11,655 bases of DNA, taken from Chloromonas sp. AAM2. Lineage: Eukaryota > Chlorophyta > Chlorophyceae > Chlamydomonadales > Chlamydomonadaceae. Made by a program: the position numbers and the translations under genes. Of this stretch, positions 1-9,539 are shown in pieces. The notes below the pieces were generated by a model. That model was given only the letters and a program-made list of their open reading frames with translations, did no database searches and had not been told where the DNA came from. Positions within the stretch are counted from its first letter, which is position 1. Each line of letters begins with the position of its first letter. The stretch spans positions 1 through 11,655 of the forward strand of contig QAXH01002682.1 in assembly GCA_004335635.1 (NCBI GenBank), given 5' to 3'.

Positions 1-394
1 GTCCACAGTGTGGTGCCTGCATGTGCAGCTCATTTTACTGCCGGTGGTGCGGTAGGCAGCAGGGTTTGCGCTTACATTGTTCATGGCATCACATCATGCA
101 AATGAATTGAGAATTGCTGAATCTGGTTGACCTGGACTTGTCATCACGATCAACATCACCATTACATGACGTTCAGAAATCTAACCCACAAGAGCCTGCC
201 TCGGGCCCTGCCTGTAACTGCAGCCGGTGCATTGTGTTCAACCAATAGCAGGTGGACCTACAGTGCTGCAGCTGGCCTGTGGTGTGACAGCTGGTAAAAC
301 ACTCTAATTCTACTTGGGATCGAGCTAACAGAACCCTACTAGGCATCGTACTCAAGCACCTGGTGTTATCCACATGAATTCACCTGTTGTGCAG
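1..394. other. Probable intron or unresolved 5' part of TRM6
   Basis: No reading frame here resembles the conserved segment that precedes the next TRM6 exon, and all frames are soon interrupted. The stretch ends in a pyrimidine-rich acceptor, CACCTGTTGTGCAG, directly before the first recognisable TRM6 codon at 395. I therefore read at least its 3' part as intron. An in-frame ATG at 374 lies inside this acceptor region and is not a convincing start, because the protein family has roughly 150 to 200 further N-terminal residues. Those exons must lie upstream of the window. Confidence 0.5.
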
Positions 395-3300
395 GTGCTT
401 GTGATTGACGGGTGCGTGGGTGTGGTTGTCGCGGGCGTGGTGGAGCGGTTGGGCGGGCTGGGGGCGGCGGTGGTGGCGCATCTGGAGCACCCCACGCCCC
501 TGGAGCCCGCCCGGGCACTCAACCTCACGGCGCAACAGGCAGCGTGCATACACCCGACACATCTGAGGACGCTGCTGAAGATCAAGGTGGGTTGGAGGCG
601 GCTCAAGTCTGCCACAGACTGACCATTGCTCTTACGCTTGTAAACTGCGCTGCTTGCTGCTGATTTTCAAGCCTTACCTGGGGATAGCGAACGACAGCAA
701 ACTCGACCATGATAGCAAACTTGGCAGTACTCCGTGCACAAGATTGACTCTGGTCCTGCAAGTCGTGTTCCACTTGATGTGGTATCTAGCTTTGTTACGA
801 TCAGCGACAGCAGTGCATACTCCAAAATTGTTGTAGTAGAACTGGGCAGCTTCTAAACAGCATGTAGGGAGCGGCGAGCAGTGAAATCACCTGGACGCTT
901 TTGCTGGGTCTGCTCGTGTGTGCTTCCCTGGTTGCGTGCCTCCCTGGGTCTGCTCGTGTGTGCCTCCCTGGGTCTGCTCGTGTGTGCCTCCCTGGGTCTG
1001 CTCGTGTGTGCTTCCCTGGTTGCGTGCCTCCCTGGGTCTGCTCGTGTGTGCCTCCCTGGGTCTGCTGATACTTATGTTGTGCAGCCAGGCACAAGAAAGA
1101 AAGTCTGATTTTGCACATCACGCCATTGATAACACTTCATCTGATTTGCTTGCCATGCGTTGCAGGCACAGCAAACTGGTTCTGCAGACGGGCACCAAGA
1201 TGCGGCCAAGCTTGTGGGCCCTGCTGCTGCGAACGGCACGGACAGCAGCAGCCCAGCAGGAGCAGCAGCAGCACAAGCCAATGACGTCCCATCGGAACAG
1301 CAAGGTATTTCACAACGAACATGCACTGCCTGCTGACACGCCTTACAAGCATCGCCTGTCAACAGATTCTACAGGATCGCCTGCTAAGAGGATGTGACCG
1401 GCAGATGAGTGACAGCTGCACCTGCTGTGAACAGCATGATGCTGTGGCACCCGGTTGCAACACACAGAACGCTCAGCAATCGTGCACAACACAAGGGCAT
1501 GGCCGTACAGCGGTTGCATACCAACCTCGACTGGCACCTCAACAAGCCAGCCATGTGGTACATAGTGATCTCAGCATCCGCACGTCTGTGCCATACGTTG
1601 CAGATGTGACTGCAAGTGAGCCACAGGCGCCAGGGGCTCATGCCGACACGGCAGAGGCATGTTTGGGACACGCAATGGAGGTGGATGCAGCATCAGACGC
1701 CAAGCAGGAGCTGGCTGGGAGCGCCAGGCCAGTGACCGACAGGCCAGAAACTGGCAGGACAGAAACCGCACCCAGCGGGGCTGGGGCAGGCGGGCGGCAG
1801 GGCAGCGGGGCTCTGGAGGACATTCTCAGCCACGGGTTTGCATGCTGCTTGGTGGCAAACCCTAAACACGACCCCACCAGTCTCATGCAACAGGTGGGAA
1901 GGGCAAGGGGCGGAGCTCGGTACTGAGCAGACGGGAGAGGGGCAGTGCGTTTGAAGGGAGTATGGGTGTCTGTGGTGAACATGGCCAGCAGCACTGGTCG
2001 TGTGCCTGTTAGGAAAGGGAGGGACGAACTGTGGTTTGAACATCTGGCACGGGATGGATACATTTTGAAAGCAAGGGCTGCACAAACAAGAGTTTGAGCT
2101 GTTGTCACCTTGACGTGGGATGGGAAACCGCTCCGACAGCTCCATTGCGTGGCTTTGAAGGGTTGCCATCCAGGAGGAGACTATCATTTGAGGCAACCTC
2201 AGAGGGAGGTTTCAGAGTGCTGGGATGGGATTGGCGGCGACCGGCCTGCAACAGATGCTCATGGCGCTGGTTGCCCGCTGGCCTGGGGACTCTGTGTCTC
2301 GTTTTATACCGTTTACACTGTGCTTCCTCACACATATGACGAACAATTGTCGATAAAATCAATCTTATTGATCAGAAGTGCGCAGCAAACAATTGTCGAT
2401 CAAAGCAATCTTTTTGATCAAAAGTGCGCAGCAAACAAACGTAAGGGTTTCAGGTCCTCTGTAACCTATTTTTGCTTGGAGCCATTGCCGTGATGAAACT
2501 GTACATGCGTTGCCGCCCTGCAACTGACGCCATGCGCTGTGGCTGTGCCCCGCAGGTCATGCCCCTGCTGGCTCCCTCGGCCTCCTTCGTCGTGTTCAGC
2601 TGCTGGCCCCAACCCCTGGCAGAGTGCCTCACACACCTGCAGGTACTGGCATTGCACTGTCCATGCACAGGCCGGCATGCTGGCAGCGTCTCACTTCATC
2701 GTGCCTGTTCTGTTCTGATAGCCACTGGACGGCAGTGTAGGTGTGTAGGCCAGTGTAGCTCGGTTTGATGCTGCAGACGCATGACAAGGAGTGCGGACGT
2801 GCGCCGTGTGCCATGCCTTTGCAGGTCACAAAGCAAGCCGTGCTGCTGCAGTTGCAGGAAAGTTGGATGCGGCCATACCAGGTCAGTCGCAGCATAGCTG
2901 AGGGCATGCAGCGCACACCTGCCATGGCAAGTCGTTCATCATGGCATCGTGACTGCCTGGTTATGTGTCGACTGTTCGTGCCTAGGGCTGGGAAATTATG
3001 CAAGCTGTCAAAAACATCTCTGGCTCCTTGAATGGTGTACCTGCTTGCCCTTGCACACCTTCCCAGCCACCAAGCAGGTTTGACGAGCCATGGCAGTGGC
3101 ACATGCTGAGAGAGTGTGCAACGAGCAGCATGTGGCCATGATCTCTTTTTCTTGGTCTCAGTGGTTGGCAGTTGGTGTTGATGTGGTTACAGTTTTGACC
3201 TGCTGCCCGAGGCTGTGCAGTATCCAAAGAAGCAAGCCGCCAGCAATGTGAATTGATAGGTAGAAATGAACAGTTGTGCGGCCGGCCTGCGCAGGTGCTT

Positions 3301-3522
3301 CCCGCACGGACCCATCCGCACATGATGTGTGCGGGAACGGGCGGCTACATCCTCTCAGGCATCAAGGTGGTGGCTGAACCGCCCAGACAAGGGCCAGCCA
3401 GTGGGGAGGAGGCACAGGGGGGAGCTGGGCAGCAGGAGGGTGGGAATGGCGGGGGAAGGTCGTCTCGAGGGGGCAGGGGAGGGCAGAGAGGGGGCAGGGG
3501 CAAGCGCGGCAGGCATGGCTAA
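395..3522 (+). CDS. TRM6: tRNA (adenine(58)-N1)-methyltransferase non-catalytic subunit TRM6, 3' part
   Basis: TRM6 (yeast Gcd10) pairs with catalytic TRM61 to make 1-methyladenosine 58 in the tRNA T-loop; it is mainly nuclear and supplies tRNA binding. I assemble six exons: 395-586, 1166-1304, 1604-1893, 2556-2642, 2825-2881 and 3295-3522. Junction phases are 0, 1, 0, 0, 0 and all agree, giving 330 visible residues with TAA at 3520-3522. Residues 1-20 (VLVIDGCVGVVVAGVVERLG) match the degenerate Rossmann motif I of TRM6, without the glycine pattern of a SAM site. About residues 65-180 are an Ala/Gly/Ser-rich linker. Residues 182-207 (EDILSHGF...), 208-236 (PSASFVVFSCWPQPLAECL), 237-255 (ESWMRPYQ) and 256-279 (VLPARTHPHM...GTGGYILSG) follow the conserved C-terminal order of the family. 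The last 24 residues are an RG/RGG tail. The N-terminal part lies outside the window. Confidence 0.87.
906..1066. repeat. Composite 24/16-nt minisatellite in TRM6 intron
   Basis: Tandem 24-nt units beginning GGGTCTGCTCGTGTGTG lie at 906-929, 946-969, 970-993, 994-1017 and 1034-1057, with a partial unit at 1058-1066. Shorter 16-nt units (GGTTGCGTGCCTCCCT) sit at 930-945 and 1018-1033, each after a unit whose variant end reads CTTCCCT. A long unit plus a short unit therefore recurs as a higher-order block. The array lies in the 587-1165 intron of TRM6. Because 24 is a multiple of three, it stays open in several frames on both strands and makes spurious peptides. Confidence 0.95.
2342..2433. repeat. 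Two tandem 46-bp AT-rich units with internal hairpins, in TRM6 intron
   Basis: Two adjacent 46-bp units (2342-2387 and 2388-2433) differ at four positions and share AACAATTGTCGAT at the start and AAGTGCGCAGCA at the end. A five-base start of a third unit follows. Each unit contains its own inverted repeat: ATCAAT/ATTGAT with a 3-base loop in the first, GATCAAA/TTTGATC in the second. They lie in the 1894-2555 intron of TRM6 and are more AT-rich than their surroundings. Confidence 0.9.
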
Positions 3523-4210
3523 TTCATGGCGATATGACCTGAGCCAGTGCAGCCACCTGGCCCGCAAATGACAGAATTGCCTCTACAGATTTTTGCTGGC
3601 ACTTGACTAGAGGCTGTCGACATTGTTATACTTTGTCATGTAGTCAGGCTTGGTGTGCTTGTCTATCCGCACTTGGCACCTAGGACACTGTTATGCATTT
3701 ATAGCCAGGAGTTCGGAACTTGGTGAAACATGCCGTCGCCCAAATGCATGACAGAGTCGACCTTGTTACCCTGCGGTTTTACCCTGACGTTCAGCTTTGG
3801 CGTTTAACGTTCGTGTTGCCTGACTTGCAGTAGTCCGACCAGTGTACCTAAGGTTGCTACTGCATGTGATCCAAGTGGGCCGCGGGACTGTCTATCAGGC
3901 GGGTGAGATGCACCGCAAAGTGTGAGACAAGAGCATTCTGGACTTTAATTGGGCATTGCTGTGTCATTTGTAAGGACTGCGTCCTTCAGGATGGCAGTCT
4001 CGCTCCCCCCCATCTGGCCTAAATTTCTGAAGAGCATGGAGTGCATGATGCAGAACTTGCTTGGTTGGGCATCACTTTGTACCTGTGGGTATGATGTGAT
4101 CAACCCCCAAAACATTTACTTGGTGTGGCCTCAATACATGCCCTATTTTCGATCGTCTCAGTATCCGATCAGCTTATAGGGTTAATAGCTGCAAGAAAAT
4201 TGCACCCCTA
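3523..4210. other. TRM6 3' UTR and intergenic sequence
   Basis: No supportable gene lies here. The first roughly 450 bases would be the TRM6 3' untranslated region if the TGTAA at 3969-3973 is used. Short frames in this stretch resemble no known protein and lack a gene-like context. Confidence 0.6.
3969..3973 (+). terminator. Likely TRM6 polyadenylation signal (TGTAA)
   Basis: TGTAA is the usual green-algal poly(A) signal, and this is the first clear plus-strand copy after the TRM6 stop, implying a 3' UTR of about 450 nt. It overlaps a small perfect hairpin, AAGGAC-TGC-GTCCTT (3972-3986). The assignment is inference from the motif and its position. Confidence 0.45.
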
Positions 4211-4211
4211 A

Positions 4212-4256
4212 AAAAGAAGTTTGCCAGTTCTGGGACCATTTTCGCATGTGAAAGTG
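4212..4256 (+). repeat. Left terminal inverted repeat of MITE-like element
   Basis: It begins AAAAGAAGTTTGCCAGTTC and ends TTCGCATGTGAAAGTG. It matches the reverse complement of 4629-4673 with one mismatch. The core GTTTGCCAGTTCTGGGAC recurs near 11206 in the same orientation. Confidence 0.92.
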
Positions 4257-4628
4257 AGGTGGTGTATGTTCGCCTTTCCAGTGCAATCATGGCCGTCGCA
4301 ACCGAGTTCCTTGTGACTCAGTGATGAGGTGTTTGATGTTGTGGAGATTTACAGGACTTTGTGGTGTCTGTGTGCACTGCGTTAAATGTCACGGAATGTG
4401 TTGCTGGTGTTGGTAGGCGGTTGGTAGGTTGGTAGGCTGACTGCCAATACTGGGACAGTGGCACTGAGAGTGGTGGGGCTTGTGTTACATGCTCGTCTTA
4501 CGAAATGCAGAAATCAACCTGTACGGTGCCCAAGTGCAAGAAATTTGGGTGGCTCCCAAGATGACATCCAGGCTCCATGTATCCGCAACAACACGCAGCG
4601 CCTTGGGGAGGAAGCGGGTCATTGTTGG

Positions 4629-4673
4629 CACTTTCACATGCGAAAATCGTCCCAGAACTGGCAAACTTCTTTT
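4629..4673 (-). repeat. Right terminal inverted repeat of MITE-like element
   Basis: It is the inverted partner of 4212-4256, running from CACTTTCACATGCG to ACTGGCAAACTTCTTTT. Beyond 4673 the match fades into a T-rich tract. The similarity does not extend inward past 4629. Confidence 0.92.
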
Positions 4674-4674
4674 C

Positions 4675-5851
4675 TTTTGGTGTGCTTGTTGACCACCAAT
4701 ATTGAGAGACACAGTCAAGCGGCAAGCATATCAACCTCCACTTGACTGAGCGATGGTACCGCAATAGTAGCGTGCATCGACAAACGCTGCCACACCACCA
4801 ACGGTCAGCACATTATGCAACGGACGCGATGGAATTAGAATAAGATTACATGACAGGTAGCCGGGGCCGACACTGCTGTGAGGGGACTATTGTGTCGTGT
4901 GTGGTCCGTTATCTGGTACTTGCAAATCGGACAAAAAAAGGGCGACTTTGGGCTGCTGCCCACATTGTAATATGCAAAACAACTAGATTCGGATAGGAAG
5001 GGTGTGGATTGGGGATTAAGGACGCGTGAATGTCTTGAAATGATATAGAAACATTTAGAGGCACAGAAGTGAAGGAGGAATTTTCAGCTGCCCTTGTGTA
5101 CAAGTGGCAGCCACAGCCACAAACGTGACCTGCAGCACTCGTCACATGTGTCGACTTCAGCTGGACCAATTATTGCGTGGCAGCAACGCTGATGCATTAC
5201 TAGTCCCATATCCGATTTGCAAGTCGAAAACAACTTGCGCTCCATACACATGACACTGGCGTAAGGATGCGGTGAACGCAGTGATGTTGTCATTGCTAGG
5301 CAGTGTGCACTGTGCCAGTGTGCAGGCAGTACAGTACAACTGACGCCTTGCGTTTTAACTGTAAGACACCTCCTGTCAGTTGCACTAAGCCGGATTGGAA
5401 TCATGCAGGTGATGGGCACAATGCGCTCAGTCAATCACCAGATAGGCAGTCAACCACATGTTAAGCTGGCACCGTGCACATTCTTTCTTTCTCCAGGAAC
5501 AACAATGCGTTCAAATGCAAAGATATCACATGCATTATTCTCAAGTACGTCACTCTTCGACTGGCTTCACGGCGGGCCTGAGATTCTGACCAGCCATGTA
5601 CCGTACAACCGTGTCAAGTGCAAGCAACCAGCTCTTGAACGCATGCCCATCACAGACTTCCATCCCACTGGACAGCATCCCACCTTCCAAGAACAACAGG
5701 AAGAGCCTGATCATCTCTATACTTCACTGTGTTTAGTTCAACCATTGGTCTTGAATGCGATCTCATTAGCGTCCTCGACGCACATGCACATGTACAGATC
5801 TGTTATCTGGGCGTCTAAACATTTCCAGCCCTTGAAGCCACACTGGCTTTG
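4675..5851. other. Intergenic sequence, probably including the 3' UTR of the membrane-protein gene
   Basis: No reading frame here is credible. A plus-strand frame opens at 5403, but it runs straight into the antisense of the strong minus-strand coding exon and has no exon-like borders. The minus-strand poly(A) motif (TTACA on the plus strand) is absent from about 4851 to 5851. It occurs at 4846-4850 and overlaps the stop codon at 5852-5856. A TGTAA on the plus strand at 4966-4970 has no gene to serve. Confidence 0.55.
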
Positions 5852-8800
5852 TTACATTCGTTGTCGTGCTGCCGCCTCCATCTCCTCTTCATCTCCATCT
5901 GCTATGCCAGGCAAGGAAATGTGCCTGAAGTTGAAGTTTGTGACGGCCACCGCTTGGTCTGGAACCTCCTCCACCTTGCCATTAGCCGAGGGCTGCAGGG
6001 ACCCCGAGCGGACCTTGCTATGGCCACGGGCAGGCAGCTCAACCCCGCCTTTGGACGCAGCTGAAGGAGTGCTTGAACCCCGTGCACTCCTGCTGGTGCT
6101 GCCAACACTGGCCAGCGGGCTGGTGCCGGCACGGGCAGGCGCTTGCCGTTCACCGTTACCATTCAGGCTGGTGCGCACTTCAGCAAACTTATCCGCGAGC
6201 AAAGCCGCTGCCGTGTTGCTGCGGCCAAGAACCCGGCCTTGGCTCGGCTGCTTGGCCACCAGTGGCGCTGACACAGCTATTAGTTCAGACACATCATCCT
6301 CTTCTGGATCCCCTTGTTGGCCGCCGGGGGGCAGATTAGCCGCAAAGCGCACGCGCCCTTCCCGTGGAGACTCCGGTCGGTTTGCATCTGGTGGGATTCC
6401 AAACAGTGCAGCAGGCAGGGCGCCATTGGCAGAGCCAGCAGATCCCGGTTTGAACCCGCCCGGGGTGCTGCTGGCCCGCTGAGACAGGCTGATTGTGTCA
6501 CGCTTGACCTTGCTCACTTGGCGCCCGCTGCCGCTGGCCGCGCCCTGACTTGCCTCGTCCCATTGCACCGATCCACCGCTGACAATCACATTACTGGGCG
6601 GTGTGCGGCTGCGAAGCCACGCCTGCTTATCCTCAACACCACGTGCATCTGCGGGAATCAAGAGGTCTGCACGCGACACGACAGGACTGGCAGCAGGCTG
6701 CTGCTGCCCTGGGCCGCCCCGCTGTGCTTCTTCCACCTCCCCGGCGTCATTGGCTGCGGACCATCTGGGTCGCTGCAGCAACATTGGGGATGTCGCCGAC
6801 CGAGCCGGAGCCACATTCTTGCCTTCATCCTGCTCACTCTTGTCCCCTTCATCTGCGTCCATGGCCGCATCCAAGGCTGCACGCTCCGCCGGGCTGATGA
6901 GAGTGCTTGGTGCTTCGGAAGGGCGCAGACGGCTCCAGACAGGACGGTCGACCTGCTTGCGTGGGTCAATGGAGCCTCCGGAGTATTCCCTTCGCTGCCT
7001 GTTGCTGCTGCCAACCAGCAGCATTCCTAAGACATCTCCACCCTCAGACCCACTTACCCCACCAGACGAATCCATGTCAGTTGAAGGGCTCAATGCCTCC
7101 TCATGCAGAGATACATCTGTGTGCAAGGCATGCTGTGCGCTGTTGCTGCTGCCTTCCGTGGATTGTGTAGGGCTGGGTCGGCTGCTGTCCATAACCTGGT
7201 TACTGGCCACTTCACGGCTGAGGGACCGCCAGAACCTGCCCGACAATCCTTTGCCATTTGAACTACCAGTGGACGACGGCCGGCATGGGTTAACAGCTGT
7301 CGGTGAGTCGGGGCGCATGGCAGAAAACGTACCATCACGTGTGCCAGACGAGTGACCGCTGCCATCTGGTGATGGTACAAGGGCTGTTGGCATGGGCACG
7401 CGGGAGGATTGTGTGGGTGACATGCCGCCTGCTGGAAAAATCTCGGCATTGCCAGAACCCACCCTGGCTTTTGCCGAGTCTGGTGTGGTTGGCGTGCTGC
7501 CGAACACAAACCCACCCACTGCCCCCGTGCCTTTGGTAATACTCTCGCGGTGGGTCATGAACGAATTTACTGGGGGCGGGTCGCCTGGCATGTGGATGTG
7601 GCCCAAAGCATGGACGTCCGTGAACGGGCTTCCTAGCTCTTCGGACATGCGAGTGTCCAGCATCATACTGGGACGTGCCAAAGGGTTGGTGATGATTGAC
7701 ATGGTGTTTGGATGGACGGGAAGGGTCGAGCCAGGTGCCCATACAGCAGGCCGTATCTCCCCTGTAGGGTCTGCAGCATGTTGCGAGGCAGTGGCGCCCG
7801 TGGTGGACTCGGAAAGGGCAGCAGGCCTGCCAGCTGTCGCTGGGGTGGCGGTTGTGGCTGGCTGCTCGCCCTCTGCCGGGGCAGGGTCAAGCGTATAATC
7901 AGGGTAAACAATGGTGGACATCGGATCGTGGCGCTTACGGTATGCCAGAAAAGCGATGATCGCGGCGACTATCGTCCAGACGATCGCAATGCTCGGATTG
8001 ACCCAGGCGATGTCCTTGGGATTCACGTCCCAGGCTGCGACAGGGGAAAAGGTGACAGTGTTGAGCACCTGCGAGGTAGCCGGGGCTGATGGTGGTTCGG
8101 GCGGAGGCGTGTCCGTTTCGGCCATGCGTCGGCGCTCTGGATCGGGTACGCGCGTAGACGTGACGGCGACATGCAATTGGTATCGTTGTCCCGGCCAGAA
8201 GTAAAGCTCCACAGCAACAAACCGATGGTATAGCCACTGGCCGATCCGTCCTGCAAGAGTCGACTGCGGGTTGCCTGCAGCTTTCGGCTGAACTGGTTTC
8301 TGCACTATCCATCCAATTGGCACTGATGTTGCTGGCTCGTGCATCAGCACGCGTGCATGCCTATCTGGCTCTGGTGCCCAAGCAGGGGCTTCGCGCGTCT
8401 GACCATGTCCCTGGTTTTCCAAGCTGGCTGTCATTTCGGCTGGCCCATCTTGCCTTGCTGGCTCAGCTGGTGCTGCTGGCTCAACTGGGTCTCCCGGCCT
8501 GGCTGGTGGTGCTGCTGGCTCCACTGGAAATGCTGGCATGTGCGCCCAGTCAATCACTCCGCCGTGCATGTGCTGCTGATGCCCTGGCAACACTCCTGCA
8601 TTCTGCTGTGATTGTATGGCCTGCTGCTGTTTTGCTTTCTGTGGCTGCGGTTGCTGTTGGTTTGCAGGGTCCACGTGCCAGTCATGTAAGCGATGGCCGT
8701 TGGAGTCACACAAGTGTGGGCAGGGCACGGGCGTGCTGTCCACAACCTCAATCCACTGCAGGCAGTTGGGAATACCCGCTGGCAGAGGCTCGCAGTCAGG

Positions 8801-9539
8801 TGTCATGCCTGCAAGGACCAGTACAGTCAATTACTTACTTAAGCATATTTCTTTTGAAGTGTCTTGTTATGCTATGCAGGTCAAAGCTGCCGCACAAACC
8901 AGGCTAGACAGCTGCTAGATAGCCAAACATTCCAATGAGCTGCGTCAAGAGCTGCCTGGTGCAGCAAGAGACCAACTACAGACTGACGGTCACAGGTGCT
9001 GAATCCAGTCACTCGTTCAAAGAACACTGTCACTAAGGTCAAGTGTGCTGATTAGGGCTTGCAGGGCAGCTGGCAGCAGCTGCCAGTACGGTTGCACGGT
9101 CTGATGCCAAAAGTGCCTGCTTGACTCACTTATGCATGGGATGGAAAACTTGAACGAAGCAGGCACGGTTATGTGTGAACCTCCACAACGATCTGCGAGG
9201 AGTGAACAGTGAGGCGGAATTGGTGCTGAATGCACAGCGTGAAGGCCAGACCGCATAGACGATCATTCGCGATGCAATCGCATGTGACTTACCACGAGCC
9301 ATGCAAGCTCGCTTAACCGTCTTGGCGTCGGAAAGTGCAGCGAACTTGCGACATTGCCATTGATGGCTGGTTGGTGCAGCGGCCTGCGAACCATGCAGAT
9401 GAAGCGTCGCTGCAACTGCCAGACGCGTACCGACCGCAAGGCTACTCGTACTGCAGCATCCGTGGACATCAACTTGAGCGAGTAGCCTTACCTGTGCTGG
9501 GAGCACAGCCGCTAGCAAGAACACCAGCCACAACATCAT
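5852..9539 (-). CDS. Unrecognised single-pass membrane protein with Cys-rich ectodomain and long disordered tail
   Basis: I do not recognise this family. Four minus-strand exons are proposed: 9539-9492, 9383-9293, 9192-9130 and 8808-5852, with junction phases 0, 1, 1 and good borders (CAG|GTAAGG, CGTG|GTAAGT, TAA|GTGAGT donors; TTCGCAG, CCTCGCAG, CCTTGCAG acceptors). They give about 1,052 residues. Residues 1-16 (MMLWLVFLLAAVLPAQ) look like a signal peptide; an in-frame ATG at 9569 would add ten residues. About residues 25-101 carry eight cysteines, contributed by exons 2, 3 and 4, which fits a disulphide-bonded domain. A Gln- then Pro/Ala-rich stalk follows. A hydrophobic segment at about 338-357 (IAIVWTIVAAIIAFLAY) is followed by RKRHDP, which places the roughly 690-residue Ser/Pro/Gly-rich tail in the cytosol. 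Better-ordered islands are at 591-606 (RFWRSLSREVASN), 671-697 and 1025-1035. Retaining the first 108-nt intron would also keep the frame open. A cell-surface or receptor-like role is only inference. Confidence 0.75.

Larger units (their letters stand above)
4211..4674. mobile_element. MITE-like non-coding element with 45-bp terminal inverted repeats
   Basis: The two ends are inverted copies: 4212-4256 and 4629-4673 match at 44 of 45 positions, the one mismatch being 4237 against 4648. Weaker similarity runs several bases further out through an A-rich (left) or T-rich (right) tract. The interior of about 370 bp has no convincing coding frame. It does contain an additional diverged copy of the end motif at 4441-4462. 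Size, long inverted ends and lack of coding capacity fit a miniature inverted-repeat transposable element mobilised by a DNA transposase encoded elsewhere. I could not fix a target-site duplication, so the superfamily is unknown. It sits between the convergent 3' ends of TRM6 and the membrane-protein gene. Confidence 0.8.

Noticed and set aside
374..394. ATG at 374 as the start of TRM6
   Set aside because: It falls within a good splice-acceptor tract, and the family has a long N-terminal part before this point. The exon more likely starts at 395.
1100..1110. AAAGTCTGATT occurs three times (1100, 9674, 11276)
   Set aside because: The flanking bases do not match and there is no shared gene context, so chance recurrence of an 11-mer is the simpler explanation.
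801..1121. Minus-strand frame with repeated THEQTQGG/TRADPGRH peptides
   Set aside because: The repeats are the translation of the intronic minisatellite, whose 24-nt unit keeps any frame open.
5403..6482. Plus-strand frame of 359 codons
   Set aside because: Most of it is antisense to the large minus-strand coding exon, and its first part has no homology or exon borders. GC-rich coding DNA often leaves the opposite strand open.
6603..7355. Plus-strand frame of 250 codons
   Set aside because: It lies wholly inside the antisense of the membrane-protein exon and has no signal, motif or start context of its own.
8440..8530. Possible minisatellite or collagen-like repeat
   Set aside because: It is the imperfect PVEPAAP repeat of the coding stalk. 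It lacks a regular Gly-X-Y pattern, so it is noted only as part of the protein.
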